This document shows positions 51,261 to 63,500 of a stretch of DNA of 64,000 nt, in pieces. Both the position numbers and the translations under genes were made by a program. Numbering within the stretch: position 1 is the stretch's first letter; every line of letters begins with the position of its first letter. Source of the DNA: Pseudorasbora parva. Lineage: Eukaryota > Chordata > Actinopteri > Cypriniformes > Gobionidae. The notes under the pieces were generated by a model. That model was not told where the DNA came from and searched no databases. It was given only the letters and a program-made list of their open reading frames with translations. The stretch is from assembly GCF_024679245.1 (NCBI RefSeq), contig NC_090177.1, forward strand, positions 43,304,518-43,368,517. The letters run 5' to 3'.

Positions 51261-52760
51261 TCAGGGCCGCTTCCCCTTACGCTTGCCGGCAGGTTTGGCG
51301 GGCCCTTGGACGGGTTGGGCGGCCCCCTTGCGTCCGGCGCCCTGCTTCGCGGGTGGAGGCTGCTGCTTGGGCTTGGCAGGGGCGGAGGCGGACGCTGGAG
51401 GACGCCCTCGGCGACGAGCAGACTGGGGGGCTGCCCCGGGCGGCTGGGTGGAGGCAGCAGCGGGCCGCCGGGGCAGGATGTGTTTGATAGCCTCCGTCTG
51501 CTTCTTGAACACCGAGAACTGCTGGGCAAAGTCCTCGATGGCGTCGCCGAAGAGGCCGGCCTGACAGACAGGGGCGTTTAGAAACCGAACCTTGTCCGAA
51601 TCCCGCATGTCTGTCAGGTTCAGCCACAGGTGGCGTTCCTGGACCACCAAGGTGGACATCGCCCGACCCAGGGAGCGGGCCGTGACTTTCGTCGCCCGGA
51701 GGGCGAGGTCCGTCGCGGCTCGCAGTTCCTGCATAACTGCCTGGTCGGAACCACCCTCGTGCAGTTCCATGAGCGCTTTGGCCTGGTGGACCTGCAGGAG
51801 CGCCATGGCGTGCAAAGCTGATGCAGCTTCTCCGCAGGCTGAGTAAGCCTTGCCCGTCAAGCCGGACGAGAACTTACACGCCCGGGAGGGGAGACGCGGG
51901 GCGTGCCTCCAGTCCGCAGCGGTCTTAGGACACAGGTGCATCGCAACCGACCGCTCGACTGGAGGGATCCCCTCGTAACCCTTAGCTGCACCACCATCGA
52001 GAGTGGTGAGGATGGAGGAGTCAGTCGATCGCTGGCGTGCGCTGTACGGCGCTACCCAGGACTTCGTGAGCTCCTGATGCACTTCCGGGAAGAAAGGCAC
52101 CGGGGCGGGACGCTGAGAACCAGCGCGACCCGTCCCGAGAAACCAATCATCCAGCCGCGAAGGTTCGGGACGTGGTGGAGGGTTCCATTCAAGCCCGACA
52201 CTTGCGGCGGCCCGGGCAAGCATAGCCGTAAGTTCCGGGTCAGACTCGGGCAACGCTGTCACACCCGAAGGGGGCAACGCAGCCGAGTCTTCATCCTCGG
52301 AACCCATTAGCTCATCCCCCGATGCAGCAACCGACATCTGGTCCTCCGCCGGAGCCCCAAAAGAGACGACTGGCGCTCCACGTGGGAGGTCAGCGCGCCC
52401 TTCCGGAAGCTCCACCGGTACAGTGGAGGGGGGAGGGGCCCGAGGAGCCGTGAGACCCGTCGGGTTTACCCTGACCGACACCCTCAGGTCCCCACCAAGG
52501 TCATCAGCCAAAGTAGTAGCCCTCTGCTTTGCAGCTGGAGGACCACTAGATCGGGGGATGGACGATGGCGTTCCACCTCTTCTGAGGTACTGGAGACGGG
52601 ACCGCAACACTGCAATGGACATATTCCCGCAATGGGAACATGTCTCATCCACGAACGCAGCCTCAGCGTGCTGTGCGCCCAGACACGAGAGACAACGAAC
52701 GTGTCCGTCAAGCGGGGACAGAAATCGACCGCACCCAGAAACACACGGCTTGAATGACAT
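51261..52760 (-). CDS. DIRS Gag-like protein, 499 aa
   Basis: Presumed structural and nucleic-acid-binding protein of the retrotransposon particle. The N-terminus has a Cys/His cluster (C6-x3-C10, H20-x2-C23-x2-C26-x4-H31, C41-x2-C44) that looks like a zinc-binding module. The middle part is acidic and Pro/Ser-rich (roughly 65-210). It is followed by a helical-looking region (roughly 225-420) with KTAADWRHAPRLPSRACKF and SACGEAASALHAMALLQVHQ. The C-terminal 75 residues are Pro/Gln/Lys-rich and end in GKRKGKRP, suited to RNA binding or nuclear entry. The start is the first Met of the frame downstream of the TATA box and is followed at once by the Cys cluster. The stop is 40 bp before the best RT start, and the RT-frame extension overlaps it by 269 bp. 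DIRS Gag proteins evolve fast, so identification rests on position, length and composition. Confidence 0.85.
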   Translation of the reverse strand: MSFKPCVSGCGRFLSPLDGHVRCLSCLGAQHAEAAFVDETCSHCGNMSIAVLRSRLQYLRRGGTPSSIPRSSGPPAAKQRATTLADDLGGDLRVSVRVNPTGLTAPRAPPPSTVPVELPEGRADLPRGAPVVSFGAPAEDQMSVAASGDELMGSEDEDSAALPPSGVTALPESDPELTAMLARAAASVGLEWNPPPRPEPSRLDDWFLGTGRAGSQRPAPVPFFPEVHQELTKSWVAPYSARQRSTDSSILTTLDGGAAKGYEGIPPVERSVAMHLCPKTAADWRHAPRLPSRACKFSSGLTGKAYSACGEAASALHAMALLQVHQAKALMELHEGGSDQAVMQELRAATDLALRATKVTARSLGRAMSTLVVQERHLWLNLTDMRDSDKVRFLNAPVCQAGLFGDAIEDFAQQFSVFKKQTEAIKHILPRRPAAASTQPPGAAPQSARRRGRPPASASAPAKPKQQPPPAKQGAGRKGAAQPVQGPAKPAGKRKGKRP

Positions 52761-53113
52761 CTTGAAAAAGACGCAGGGTCAAACCGTGTTGCTCTTTTGT
52801 GAATGGAAGTTGCTCTTTTAGTGCTGAAGCACTCAGGAAGATGACCGCGGCTCCACGCAGTTCGATAGTGCAAGCCTGCGTGAGCTCTCAGTGATATGTA
52901 TGTGTGAGCGCCCAGCGAACCAACTGTAATGTGTGTGTAAGGAAACGCTCAGCGAACCAAAGCTCTTTGTACACTCTATCACTGAAGTGGACGGTCTCTT
53001 GCTGACGCGCCGTATCACCCGCACTGGCAAACTCTTTCACAGGATGTTTTTTGACTCGTAGTCAGAAAGCTCTTCGTAGAAACAGCAATGAACACTGTTC
53101 GGCTCCGAAGTAG
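52761..53113 (-). other. DIRS 5' leader between ITR and gag
   Basis: 353 bp from the gag start back to the right ITR core. It contains a short direct repeat (CAGCGAACCAA near 52911 and 52957) and T-rich stretches near 53045. No open frame with a recognisable product is seen. It is likely the transcribed leader that follows the ITR promoter. Confidence 0.6.
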
Positions 53114-53278
53114 AAAGCGCTGATCTACCATTCCACTTCCTATTTATACCCGCGCTGCGGGGCGGAGCGTGGAATGCGTGATCGCATGCCAAATTTCATT
53201 GGCTCGTTGTTAGATGCTCGAAGTAGGATTGGTCTCTAAAGTAAGATCCCATTCGTCGGTTCAGTTCTGACGTACGTC
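53114..53278. repeat. Right inverted terminal repeat core (5' ITR of element)
   Basis: Reverse complement of 46833-46997 over 165 bp, with no mismatch found by eye. Read on the coding strand it begins with the palindrome GACGTACGTC and includes the TATA box expected to drive the genomic transcript through gag. Confidence 0.92.
53141..53148 (-). promoter_or_regulatory. TATA box in right ITR, sense promoter of element
   Basis: The coding strand reads GCGGGTATAAATAGGAAGTG. The motif lies about 380 bp upstream of the gag start and inside the ITR, so transcription would start within the ITR. This fits the DIRS scheme, in which the transcript lacks complete ends and they are restored from the internal complementary region. 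Confidence 0.65.
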
Positions 53279-53299
53279 GAACGTGACCGACTGAAAGGG
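53279..53299. repeat. Right terminal extension of DIRS element
   Basis: 21 bp outside the ITR core at the right end (coding-strand reading CCCTTTCAGTCGGTCACGTTC), absent from the left end but present in the right half of the ICR at 47116-47136. The satellite resumes directly after it with AAGGAAAG. Confidence 0.85.
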
Positions 53300-53301
53300 A
53301 A

Positions 53302-54780
53302 GGAAAGATTTTTATGAATTTTGACAATTGGGCTGTAAGTGCTTGAATGATGAATTTTGGGGCAAAGTTGACTGTAGTTTTCTCCTAAACGATACAGTAA
53401 AATGACTTATAAATAAATACAGTAATAGTCATGGTCACTTTGAACAAATATCTGAAGACAGAATGAGCAAACCTATAAAGGGAATATTTTTATGATTTTT
53501 TTTTTTGAAAATTGGACAGTGTTTGAATTCAATTAGATTTTTGGGCAAGTTTGACTGTACTTTTCTCCAAAACTATCCAGTAAAATTAGTAGTACATAAA
53601 TACAGTAATAATCAGGGTCACGCTAAATAAATATCTAATGACAGAATGAGCAAAGCTATAAAGGAAATATTTTTATGATTTTTTTGAAAATTTGACAGTG
53701 TTTGAATTCACTTTGATTTTTTGGCAAGTTTGACTGTACTTTTCTCCAAAACTATACAGTAAAATGACTTGTACATAAATACAGTAATAGTCAGGGTCAC
53801 TTTGAAAAAATATCAAATGACATAATGAGCAAACCTATAAAGGAAAGATTTTTATGAATTTTGACAATTGGGCTGTAAGTGCTTGAATGATGAATTTTGG
53901 GGCAAGTTTGACTGTACTTTTCTCCAAAACTATACAGTAAAATGACTTGTAAAGAAATACAGTAAAAGTCAGAGTCACTCTGAACAAATTTCAAATGACA
54001 GAATGAGCAAACCTATAAAGGGAATATTTTTATGATTTTTTTGAAAATTGGACAGTGTTTGAATTCACTTTGATTTTGGGGCAAGTTTGACTGTACTTTT
54101 CTCCAAAACTATACAGTAAAATTACTTGTAAATAAATACAGTAATAGTCATGGTCACTTTGAACAAATATCTAAAGACAGAATGAGCAAACCTATAAAGG
54201 GAATATTTTTATGATTTTTTTTGAAAATTGGACAGTGTTTGAATTCAATTAGATTTTTGGGTGAGTTTTACTGTACTTTTCTCCAAAACTATACAGTAAA
54301 ATGACTTGTACATAAATACAATAATAGTCAGGGTCACTCTGAACAAATTTCTAATGACGGAATGAGCAAACCTATGAAGGAAAGAATTTTATGATTTTTT
54401 GAAAATTTGACAGTTTTTGAATTCAATTTGATTTTTGGGCAAGTTTGACTGTACTTTTCTCCAAAACTATACAGCAAAATGACTTGTACATAAATACAGT
54501 AATAGTCAGGGTCACTCTGAACAAATATCAAATGACAGAATGAGCAAACCTATACAGGAAAGAGATTTTTATGATTTTTTTGAAAATTGGACTGTAAGTG
54601 CTTGAAATCATTTTGGGGCAAATTTGACTGTACTTTTCTCCAAAACTATACAGTACAATGACTTGGAAATGAATGAACAAATAGTCAGGGTCACTCTGAA
54701 CAAATATCAAATGACGGAATGAGCAAACCTATAAAGGAAAGATTTTTATGAATTTTGACAATTGGGCTGTAAGTGCTTGA
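53302..54780. repeat. Satellite A long-range repeat, copy 1 (8053-bp offset)
   Basis: The stretch immediately right of the DIRS insertion matches 61355 to about 62830 at a constant offset of 8053 bp (53797/61850, 54334/62387, 54528/62581). More distant matching stretches (55224/63280, 55581/63637) lie at 8056 bp, with a non-matching interval between. This block is a useful reference because its partner has no DIRS insertion. Confidence 0.8.
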
Positions 54781-57700
54781 ATGATTAATTTTGGGGCAAG
54801 TTTGACTGTACTTTTCTCCAAAACTATACAGTAAAATGACTTGTAAATAAATACAGTAATAGTAAGGGTCACTCTGAACAAATGTCAAATGACGGAATGA
54901 GCAAACCTATAAAGGAAATATTTTTATGATTTTTGAAAATTGCACACTGTTTGAATTCAATTAGATTTCTGGGCAAGTTTGACTGTACTTTTCTCCAAAA
55001 CTATACAGCAAAATGACTTGTACATAAATACAGTAATAGTCAGGGTCACTCTGAACAAATATCAAATGACAGAATGAGCAAACCTATACAGGAAAGAGAT
55101 TTTTATGATTTTTTGAAAATTGGACTGTAAGTGCTTGAAATCATTTTGGGGCAAATTTGACTGTACTTTTCTCCAAAACTATACAGTACAATGACTTGGA
55201 AATAAATAAACAAATAGTCAGGGTCACTCTGAACAAATATCAAATGACGGAATGAGCAAACCTATAAAGGAAAGATTTTTATGAATTTTGACAATTGGGC
55301 TGTAAGTGCTTGCATGATGAATTTTGGGGCAAATTTGACTGTACTTTTCTACAAAACTATACAGTAAAATGACTTGTAAATAAATACTGTAATAGTCAGG
55401 GTCACTCTGAACAAATTTCAAATGAAGGAATGAGCAAACCTATAAAGGGAATATTTTTATGATTTTTTTGAAAATTGGACAGTGTTTGAATTCACTTTGA
55501 TTTTTGGGCAAGTTTGACTGTACTTTTCTCCAAAACTATACAGTACAATGACTTGTAAATAAATGCAGTAATAGTCATGGTCACTTTGAACAAATATATA
55601 ATGACAGAATGAGCAAACCTATAAAAGAAATATTTTTATGATTTTTTGAAAATTTGACAATGTTTGAATTCACTTTGATTTTTGGACAAGTTTGACTGTA
55701 CTTTTCTCCAAAACTATACAGTAAAATGACTTGGAAATAAATACAGAAATAGTCAGGGTCACTCTGAACAAATATCAAATGACGGAATGAGCAAACATAT
55801 AAAGGAAAGATTTTTAAGATTTTTTGAAAATTGGACAGTGTTTGAATTCAGTTAGATTTTTGGGCAAGTTTGACTGTACTTTTCTCCAAAACTATACAGT
55901 AAAATGACTTGTACATAAATACAGTAATAGTCAGGGTCACTCTGAACAAATTTCAAATGACGGAATGAGCAAACATATAAAGTAAATATTTTAATGATTT
56001 TTTTGAAAATTGGACAGTGGTTGAATTCACTTTGATTTTTGGACAAGTTTGACTGTACTTTTCTCCAAAACTACACAGTAAAATGACTTGTAAATAAATA
56101 CAGTAATATTCAGGGTCACTTTGAACTAATATCATATGACAGAATGAGCAAACCTATAAAGGAAAGATTTTTATGAATTTTGACAATTGGGCTATAAGTG
56201 CTTGAATGATGAATTTTGGGGCAAATTTTACCGTACTTTTCTCCAAAACTATACAGTAAAATGACTTGTAAATAAATACAGTAATAGTCAGGGTCACTCT
56301 GAACAAATTTCAAATGATGGAATGAGCAAACCTATAAATGGAATATTTTAATGAATTTTTTGAAAATTGGACAGTGTTTGAATTCAACTTGATTTTTGGG
56401 CAAGTTTGACTGTACTTTTCTCCAAAACTATACAGTAAAATGACTTGTACATAAATACAATAATAGTCAGGGTCATTCTGAACAAATATCAAATGACACA
56501 ATGAGCAAACCTATAAAGGAAATATTTTAATGATTTTCTGAAAATTGGACACATTGTAAGTATTTGAATGCACATTGATTTTTGGGGTGTATGACTGTAC
56601 TTTTCTCCAAAACTATACAGTAAAATGACTTGTAAATAAATACAGTATTAGTCAGGGTCACTCTGAACAAATTTCAATTGACGGAATGAGCAAACATATA
56701 AAGTAAATATTTTTATGATTTTTTTGAAAATTGGACAGTGGTTGAATTCACTTTGATTTTTAGACAAGATTGACTGTACTTTTCTCCAAAACTACACAGT
56801 AAAATGACTTGTAAAAAAAAATACAGTAATAGTCAGGGTCACTTTGAACAAATATCATATGACAGAATGAGCAAACCTATAAAGGAAAGATTTTTATGAA
56901 TTTTGACAATTGGGCTGTAAGTGCTTGAATGATGAATTTTGGGGCAAATTTTACTGTACTTTTCTCCAAAACTATACAGTAAAATGACCTGTAAAGAAAT
57001 ACAGTAATAGTCAGGGTCACCCCTAACAAATTTCAAATGATGGAATGAGCAAACCTATAAAGGAAAGATTTTTATGAATTTTGACAATTGGGCTGTAAGT
57101 GCTTGAATGATTAATTTTGGGGCAAGTTTGACTGTACTTTTCTCCAAAACTATACAGTAAAATGACTTGTAAATAAATACAGTAATAGTAAGGGTCACTC
57201 TGAACAAATGTCAAATGACGGAATGAGCAAACCTATAAAGGAAATATTTTTATGATTTTTGAAAATTGCACACTGTTTGAATTCAATTAGATTTCTGGGC
57301 AAGTTTGACTGTACTTTTCTCCAAAACTATACAGCAAAATGACTTGTACATAAATACAGTAATAGTCAGGGTCACTCTGAACAAATATCAAATGACAGAA
57401 TGAGCAAACCTATACAGGAAAGAGATTTTTATGATTTTTTGAAAATTGGACTGTAAGTGCTTGAAATCATTTTGGGGCAAATTTGACTGTACTTTTCTCC
57501 AAAACTATACAGTACAATGACTTGGAAATAAATAAACAAATAGTCAGGGTCACTCTGAACAAATTTCAAATGACGGAATGAGCAAACCTATAAAGGAAAG
57601 ATTTTTATGAATTTTGACAATTGGGCTGTAAGTGCTTGCATGATGAATTTTGGGGCAAATTTGACTGTACTTTTCTTCAAAACTATACAGTAAAATGACT

Positions 57701-59369
57701 TGTAAATAAATACTGTAATAGTCAGGGTCACTCTGAACAAATTTCAAATGAAGGAATGAGCAAACCTATAAAGGGAACATTTTTATGATTTTTTTGAAAA
57801 TTGGACAGTGTTTGAATTCACTTAGATTTTTGGGCAAGTTTGACTGTACTTTTCTCCAAAACTATACAGTACAATGACTTGTAAATAAATGCAGTAATAG
57901 TCATGGTCACTTTGAACAAATATATAATGACAGAATGAGCAAACCTATAAAAAGAATATTTTTATGATTTTTTGAAAATTGGACAATGTTTGAATTCACT
58001 TTGATTTTTGGACAAGTTTGACTGTACTTTTCTCCAAACCTACGCAGTAAAATGACTTGTAAATAAATACAGTAATAGTCAGGGTCACTTTGAACAAATA
58101 TCAAATGACAGAATGAGCAAACCTATAAAGGAAAGATTTTTATGAATTTTGACAATTGGGCTGTAAGTGATTGAATGATGAATTTTGGGGCAAATTTTAA
58201 TGTACTTTTCTCCAAAACTATACAGTAAAATGACCTGTAAAGAAATACAGTAATAGTCAGGGTCACTCTGAACAAATTTCAAATGAAGGGATGAGCAAAC
58301 CTATAAAGGGAATATTTTTATGATTTTTTTGAAAATTGGACAGTGTTTGAATTCACTTTGATTTTTGGGCAAGTTTGACTGTACTTTTCTCCAAAACTAT
58401 ACAGTACAATGACTTGTAAATAAATGCAGTAATAGTCATGGTCACTTTGAACAAATATATAATGACAGAATGAGCAAACCTATAAAAGAAATATTTTTAT
58501 GATTTTTTGAAAATTTGACAATGTTTGAATTCACTTTGATTTTTGGACAAGTTTGACTGTACTTTTCTCCAAAACTACACAGTAAAATGACTTGTAAATA
58601 AATACAGTAATAGTCAGGGTCACTTTGAACAAATATCAAATGACAGAATGAGCAAACCTATAAAGGAAAGATTTTTATGAATTTTGACAATTGGGCTGTA
58701 AGTGATTGAATGATGAATTTTGGGGCAAATTTTACTGTACTTTTCTCCAAAACTATACAGTAAAATGACCTGTAACGAAATACAGTAATAGTCAGTGTCA
58801 CTCTGAACAAATTTCAAATGACGGAATGAGCAAACCTATACAGGAAAGAGATTTTTATGATTTTTTGAAAATTGGACTGTAAGTGCTTGAAATCATTTTG
58901 GGGCAAATTTGACTGTACTTTTCTCCAAAACTATACAGTAAAATGACTTGGAAATAAATACAGAAATAGTCAGGGTCACTCTGAACAAATATCAAATGAC
59001 GGAATGAGCAAACATATAAAGGAAAGATTTTTAAGATTTTTTGAAAATTGGACAGTGTTTGAATTCAGTTAGATTTTTGGGCAAGTTTGACTGTACTTTT
59101 CTCCAAAACTATACAGTAAAATGACTTGTACATAAATACAGTAATAGCCAGGGTCACTCTGAACAAATTTCAAATGACGGAATGAGCAAACATATAAAGT
59201 AAATATTTTAATGATTTTTTTGAAAATTGGACAGTGGTTGAATTCACTTTGATTTTTGGACAAGTTTGACTGTACTTTTCTCCAAAACTACACAGTAAAA
59301 TGACTTGTAAATAAATACAGTAATATTCAGGGTCACTTTGAACTAATATCATATGACAGAATGAGCAAA

Positions 59370-62244
59370 CCTATAAAGGAAAGATTTTTATGAATTTTGA
59401 CAATTGGGCTGTAAGTGCTTGAATGATGAATTTTGGGGCAAAGTTGACTGTAGTTTTCTCCTAAACGATACAGTAAAATGACTTATAAATAAATACAGTA
59501 ATAGTCATGGTCACTTTGAACAAATATCTGAAGACAGAATGAGCAAACCTATAAAGGGAATATTTTTATGATTTTTTTTTTTGAAAATTGGACAGTGTTT
59601 GAATTCAATTAGATTTTTGGGCAAGTTTGACTGTACTTTTCTCCAAAACTATCCAGTAAAATTACTAGTACATAAATACAGTAATAATCAGGGTCACGCT
59701 AAATAAATATCTAATGACAGAATGAGCAAAGCTATAAAGGAAATATTTTTATGATTTTTTTGAAAATTTGACAGTGTTTGAATTCACTTTGATTTTTTGG
59801 CAAGTTTGACTGTACTTTTCTCCAAAACTATACAGTAAAATGACTTGTACATAAATACAGTAATAGTCAGGGTCACTTTGAAAAAATATCAAATGACATA
59901 ATGAGCAAACCTATAAAGGAAAGATTTTTATGAATTTTGACAATTGGGCTGTAAGTGCTTGAATGATGAATTTTGGGGCAAAGTTGACTGTAGTTTTCTC
60001 CTAAACGATACAGTAAAATGACTTATAAATAAATACAGTAATAGTCATGGTCACTTTGAACAAATATCTGAAGACAGAATGAGCAAACCTATAAAGGGAA
60101 TATTTTTATGATTTTTTTTGTTGAAAATTGGACAGTGTTTGAATTCAATTAGATTTTTGGGCAAGTTTGACTGTACTTTTCTCCAAAACTATCCAGTAAA
60201 ATTAGTAGTACATAAATACAGTAATAATCAGGGTCACGCTAAATAAATATCTAATGACAGAATGAGCAAAGCTATAAAGGAAATATTTTTATGATTTTTT
60301 TGAAAATTTGACAGTGTTTGAATTCACTTTGATTTTTTGGCAAGTTTGACTGTACTTTTCTCCAAAACTATACAGTAAAATGACTTGTACATAAATACAG
60401 TAATAGTCAGGGTCACTTTGAAAAAATATCAAATGACATAATGAGCAAACCTATAAAGGAAAGATTTTTATGAATTTTGACAATTGGGCTGTAAGTGCTT
60501 GAATTATGAATTTTGGGGCAAGTTTGACTGTACTTTTCTCCAAAACTATACAGTAAAATGACTTGTAAAGAAATACAGTAAAAGTCAGAGTCACTCTGAA
60601 CAAATTTCAAATGACAGAATGAGCAAACCTATAAAGGGAATATTTTTATGATTTTTTTGAAAATTGGACAGTGTTTGAATTCACTTTGATTTTGGGGCAA
60701 GTTTGACTGTACTTTTCTCCAAAACTATACAGTAAAATTACTTGTAAATAAATACAGTAATAGTCATGGTCACTTTGAACAAATATCATATGACAGAATG
60801 AGCAAACCTATAAAGGAAAGATTTTTATGAATTTTGACAATTGGGCTGTAAGTGCTTGAATGATGAATTTTGGGGCAAAGTTGACTGTAGTTTTCTCCTA
60901 AACGATACAGTAAAATGACTTATAAATAAATACAGTAATAGTCATGGTCACTTTGAACAAATATCTGAAGACAGAATGAGCAAACCTATAAAGGGAATAT
61001 TTTTATGATTTTTTTTTTTGAAAATTGGACAGTGTTTGAATTCAATTAGATTTTTGGGCAAGTTTGACTGTACTTTTCTCCAAAACTATCCAGTAAAATT
61101 ACTAGTACATAAATACAGTAATAATCAGGGTCACGCTAAATAAATATCTAATGACAGAATGAGCAAAGCTATAAAGGAAATATTTTTATGATTTTTTTGA
61201 AAATTTGACAGTGTTTGAATTCACTTTGATTTTTTGGCAAGTTTGACTGTACTTTTCTCCAAAACTATACAGTAAAATGACTTGTACATAAATACAGTAA
61301 TAGTCAGGGTCACTTTGAAAAAATATCAAATGACATAATGAGCAAACCTATAAAGGAAAGATTTTTATGAATTTTGACAATTGGGCTGTAAGTGCTTGAA
61401 TGATGAATTTTGGGGCAAAGTTGACTGTAGTTTTCTCCTAAACGATACAGTAAAATGACTTATAAATAAATACAGTAATAGTCATGGTCACTTTGAACAA
61501 ATATCTGAAGACAGAATGAGCAAACCTATAAAGGGAATATTTTTATGATTTTTTTTGTTGAAAATTGGACAGTGTTTGAATTCAATTAGATTTTTGGGCA
61601 AGTTTGACTGTACTTTTCTCCAAAACTATCCAGTAAAATTAGTAGTACATAAATACAGTAATAATCAGGGTCACGCTAAATAAATATCTAATGACAGAAT
61701 GAGCAAAGCTATAAAGGAAATATTTTTATGATTTTTTTGAAAATTTGACAGTGTTTGAATTCACTTTGATTTTTTGGCAAGTTTGACTGTACTTTTCTCC
61801 AAAACTATACAGTAAAATGACTTGTACATAAATACAGTAATAGTCAGGGTCACTTTGAAAAAATATCAAATGACATAATGAGCAAACCTATAAAGGAAAG
61901 ATTTTTATGAATTTTGACAATTGGGCTGTAAGTGCTTGAATTATGAATTTTGGGGCAAGTTTGACTGTACTTTTCTCCAAAACTATACAGTAAAATGACT
62001 TGTAAAGAAATACAGTAAAAGTCAGAGTCACTCTGAACAAATTTCAAATGACAGAATGAGCAAACCTATAAAGGGAATATTTTTATGATTTTTTTGAAAA
62101 TTGGACAGTGTTTGAATTCACTTTGATTTTGGGGCAAGTTTGACTGTACTTTTCTCCAAAACTATACAGTAAAATTACTTGTAAATAAATACAGTAATAG
62201 TCATGGTCACTTTGAACAAATATCTAAAGACAGAATGAGCAAAC
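59370..62244. repeat. Satellite A higher-order repeat, 1437-bp period with internal 540-bp trimers
   Basis: Two copies, about 59370-60807 and 60807-62244, with corresponding points 1437 bp apart (60413/61850). Inside each, a three-monomer cassette of about 540 bp is present twice. It is marked by AAAGTTGACTGTAGTTTTC, CTCCTAAACGATACAG, AAAACTATCCAG and GTCACGCTAAATAAATATC. The same trimer lies on each side of the DIRS element (46247-46785 and 53302-53841). Confidence 0.8.
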
Positions 62245-62595
62245 CTATAAAGGGAATATTTTTATGATTTTTTTTGAAAATTGGACAGTGTTTGAATTCA
62301 ATTAGATTTTTGGGTGAGTTTTACTGTACTTTTCTCCAAAACTATACAGTAAAATGACTTGTACATAAATACAATAATAGTCAGGGTCACTCTGAACAAA
62401 TTTCTAATGACGGAATGAGCAAACCTATGAAGGAAAGAATTTTATGATTTTTTGAAAATTTGACAGTTTTTGAATTCAATTTGATTTTTGGGCAAGTTTG
62501 ACTGTACTTTTCTCCAAAACTATACAGCAAAATGACTTGTACATAAATACAGTAATAGTCAGGGTCACTCTGAACAAATATCAAATGACAGAATG

Positions 62596-63500
62596 AGCAA
62601 ACCTATACAGGAAAGAGATTTTTATGATTTTTTTGAAAATTGGACTGTAAGTGCTTGAAATCATTTTGGGGCAAATTTGACTGTACTTTTCTCCAAAACT
62701 ATACAGTACAATGACTTGGAAATGAATGAACAAATAGTCAGGGTCACTCTGAACAAATATCAAATGACGGAATGAGCAAACCTATAAAGGAAAGATTTTT
62801 ATGAATTTTGACAATTGGGCTGTAAGTGCTTGAATGATGAATTTTGGGGCAAATTTGACTGTACTTTTCTACAAAACTATACAGTAAAATGACTTGTAAA
62901 TAAATACTGTAATAGTCCGGGTCACTCTGAAAAAATTTCAAATGAAGGAATGAGCAAACCTATAAAGGGAATATTTTTATGATTTTTTTGAAAATTGGAC
63001 AGTGTTTGAATTCACTTTGATTTTTGGGCAAGTTTGACTGTACTTTTCTCCAAAACTATACAGTACAATGACTTGTAAATAAATGCAGTAATAGTCATGG
63101 TCACTTTGAACAAATATATAATGACAGAATGAGCAAACCTATACAGGAAAGAGATTTTTATGATTTTTTTGAAAATTGGACTGTAAGTGCTTGAAATCAT
63201 TTTGGGGCAAATTTGACTGTACTTTTCTCCAAAACTATACAGTACAATGACTTGGAAATGAATGAACAAATAGTCAGGGTCACTCTGAACAAATATCAAA
63301 TGACGGAATGAGCAAACCTATAAAGGAAAGATTTTTATGAATTTTGACAATTGGGCTGTAAGTGCTTGAATGATGAATTTTGGGGCAAATTTGACTGTAC
63401 TTTTCTACAAAACTATACAGTAAAATGACTTGTAAATAAATACTGTAATAGTCAGGGTCACTCTGAAAAAATTTCAAATGAAGGAATGAGCAAACCTATA
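62596..63500. repeat. Satellite A trimer tandem, 536-bp period
   Basis: Points such as 62744 and 63280 match 536 bp apart, with CCTATACAGGAAAGAG, ACTTGGAAATGAATGAAC and a TTTTCTACAAAAC variant in the same order in both copies. Confidence 0.7.

Larger units (their letters stand above)
46786..53299 (-). mobile_element. Full-length DIRS-type tyrosine-recombinase retrotransposon
   Basis: A GC-rich 6514-bp element embedded in AT-rich satellite. In coding (minus-strand) order it has a 5' inverted terminal repeat with TATA box, leader, gag, RT/RNase H with a methyltransferase-like tail, tyrosine recombinase, 3' tail, internal complementary region and 3' inverted terminal repeat. It has no LTRs, no DDE integrase and no protease frame. 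These are the defining traits of the DIRS group, which replicates through a circular intermediate and integrates by tyrosine recombinase without target-site duplication. All three frames are open and the two inverted repeat cores read as identical, so it is plausibly young and possibly competent. The left satellite ends ...cctataAA and the right restarts AAggaaag; an unoccupied paralogue reads cctataAAggaaag. The terminal sequence resembles DIRS elements common in zebrafish and other cyprinids; that attribution is from memory. Confidence 0.95.

Noticed and set aside
51078..52821. Plus-strand frames of 84-167 aa across gag and the start of RT
   Set aside because: They lie antisense to well-supported genes in GC-rich DNA, with no recognisable domain; they are shadows of the coding strand.
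46786..53299. Alternative classification as an LTR retrotransposon, LINE, Crypton or DNA transposon
   Set aside because: Inverted rather than direct terminal repeats, an internal complementary region, RT together with a tyrosine recombinase and no target duplication fit only the DIRS type.
46247..53841. The ~540-bp repeat on both sides of the DIRS element taken as a target-site duplication or as LTRs
   Set aside because: The same 540-bp trimer occurs several times at 59.4-62 kb without the element. It is satellite higher-order structure that existed before the insertion.
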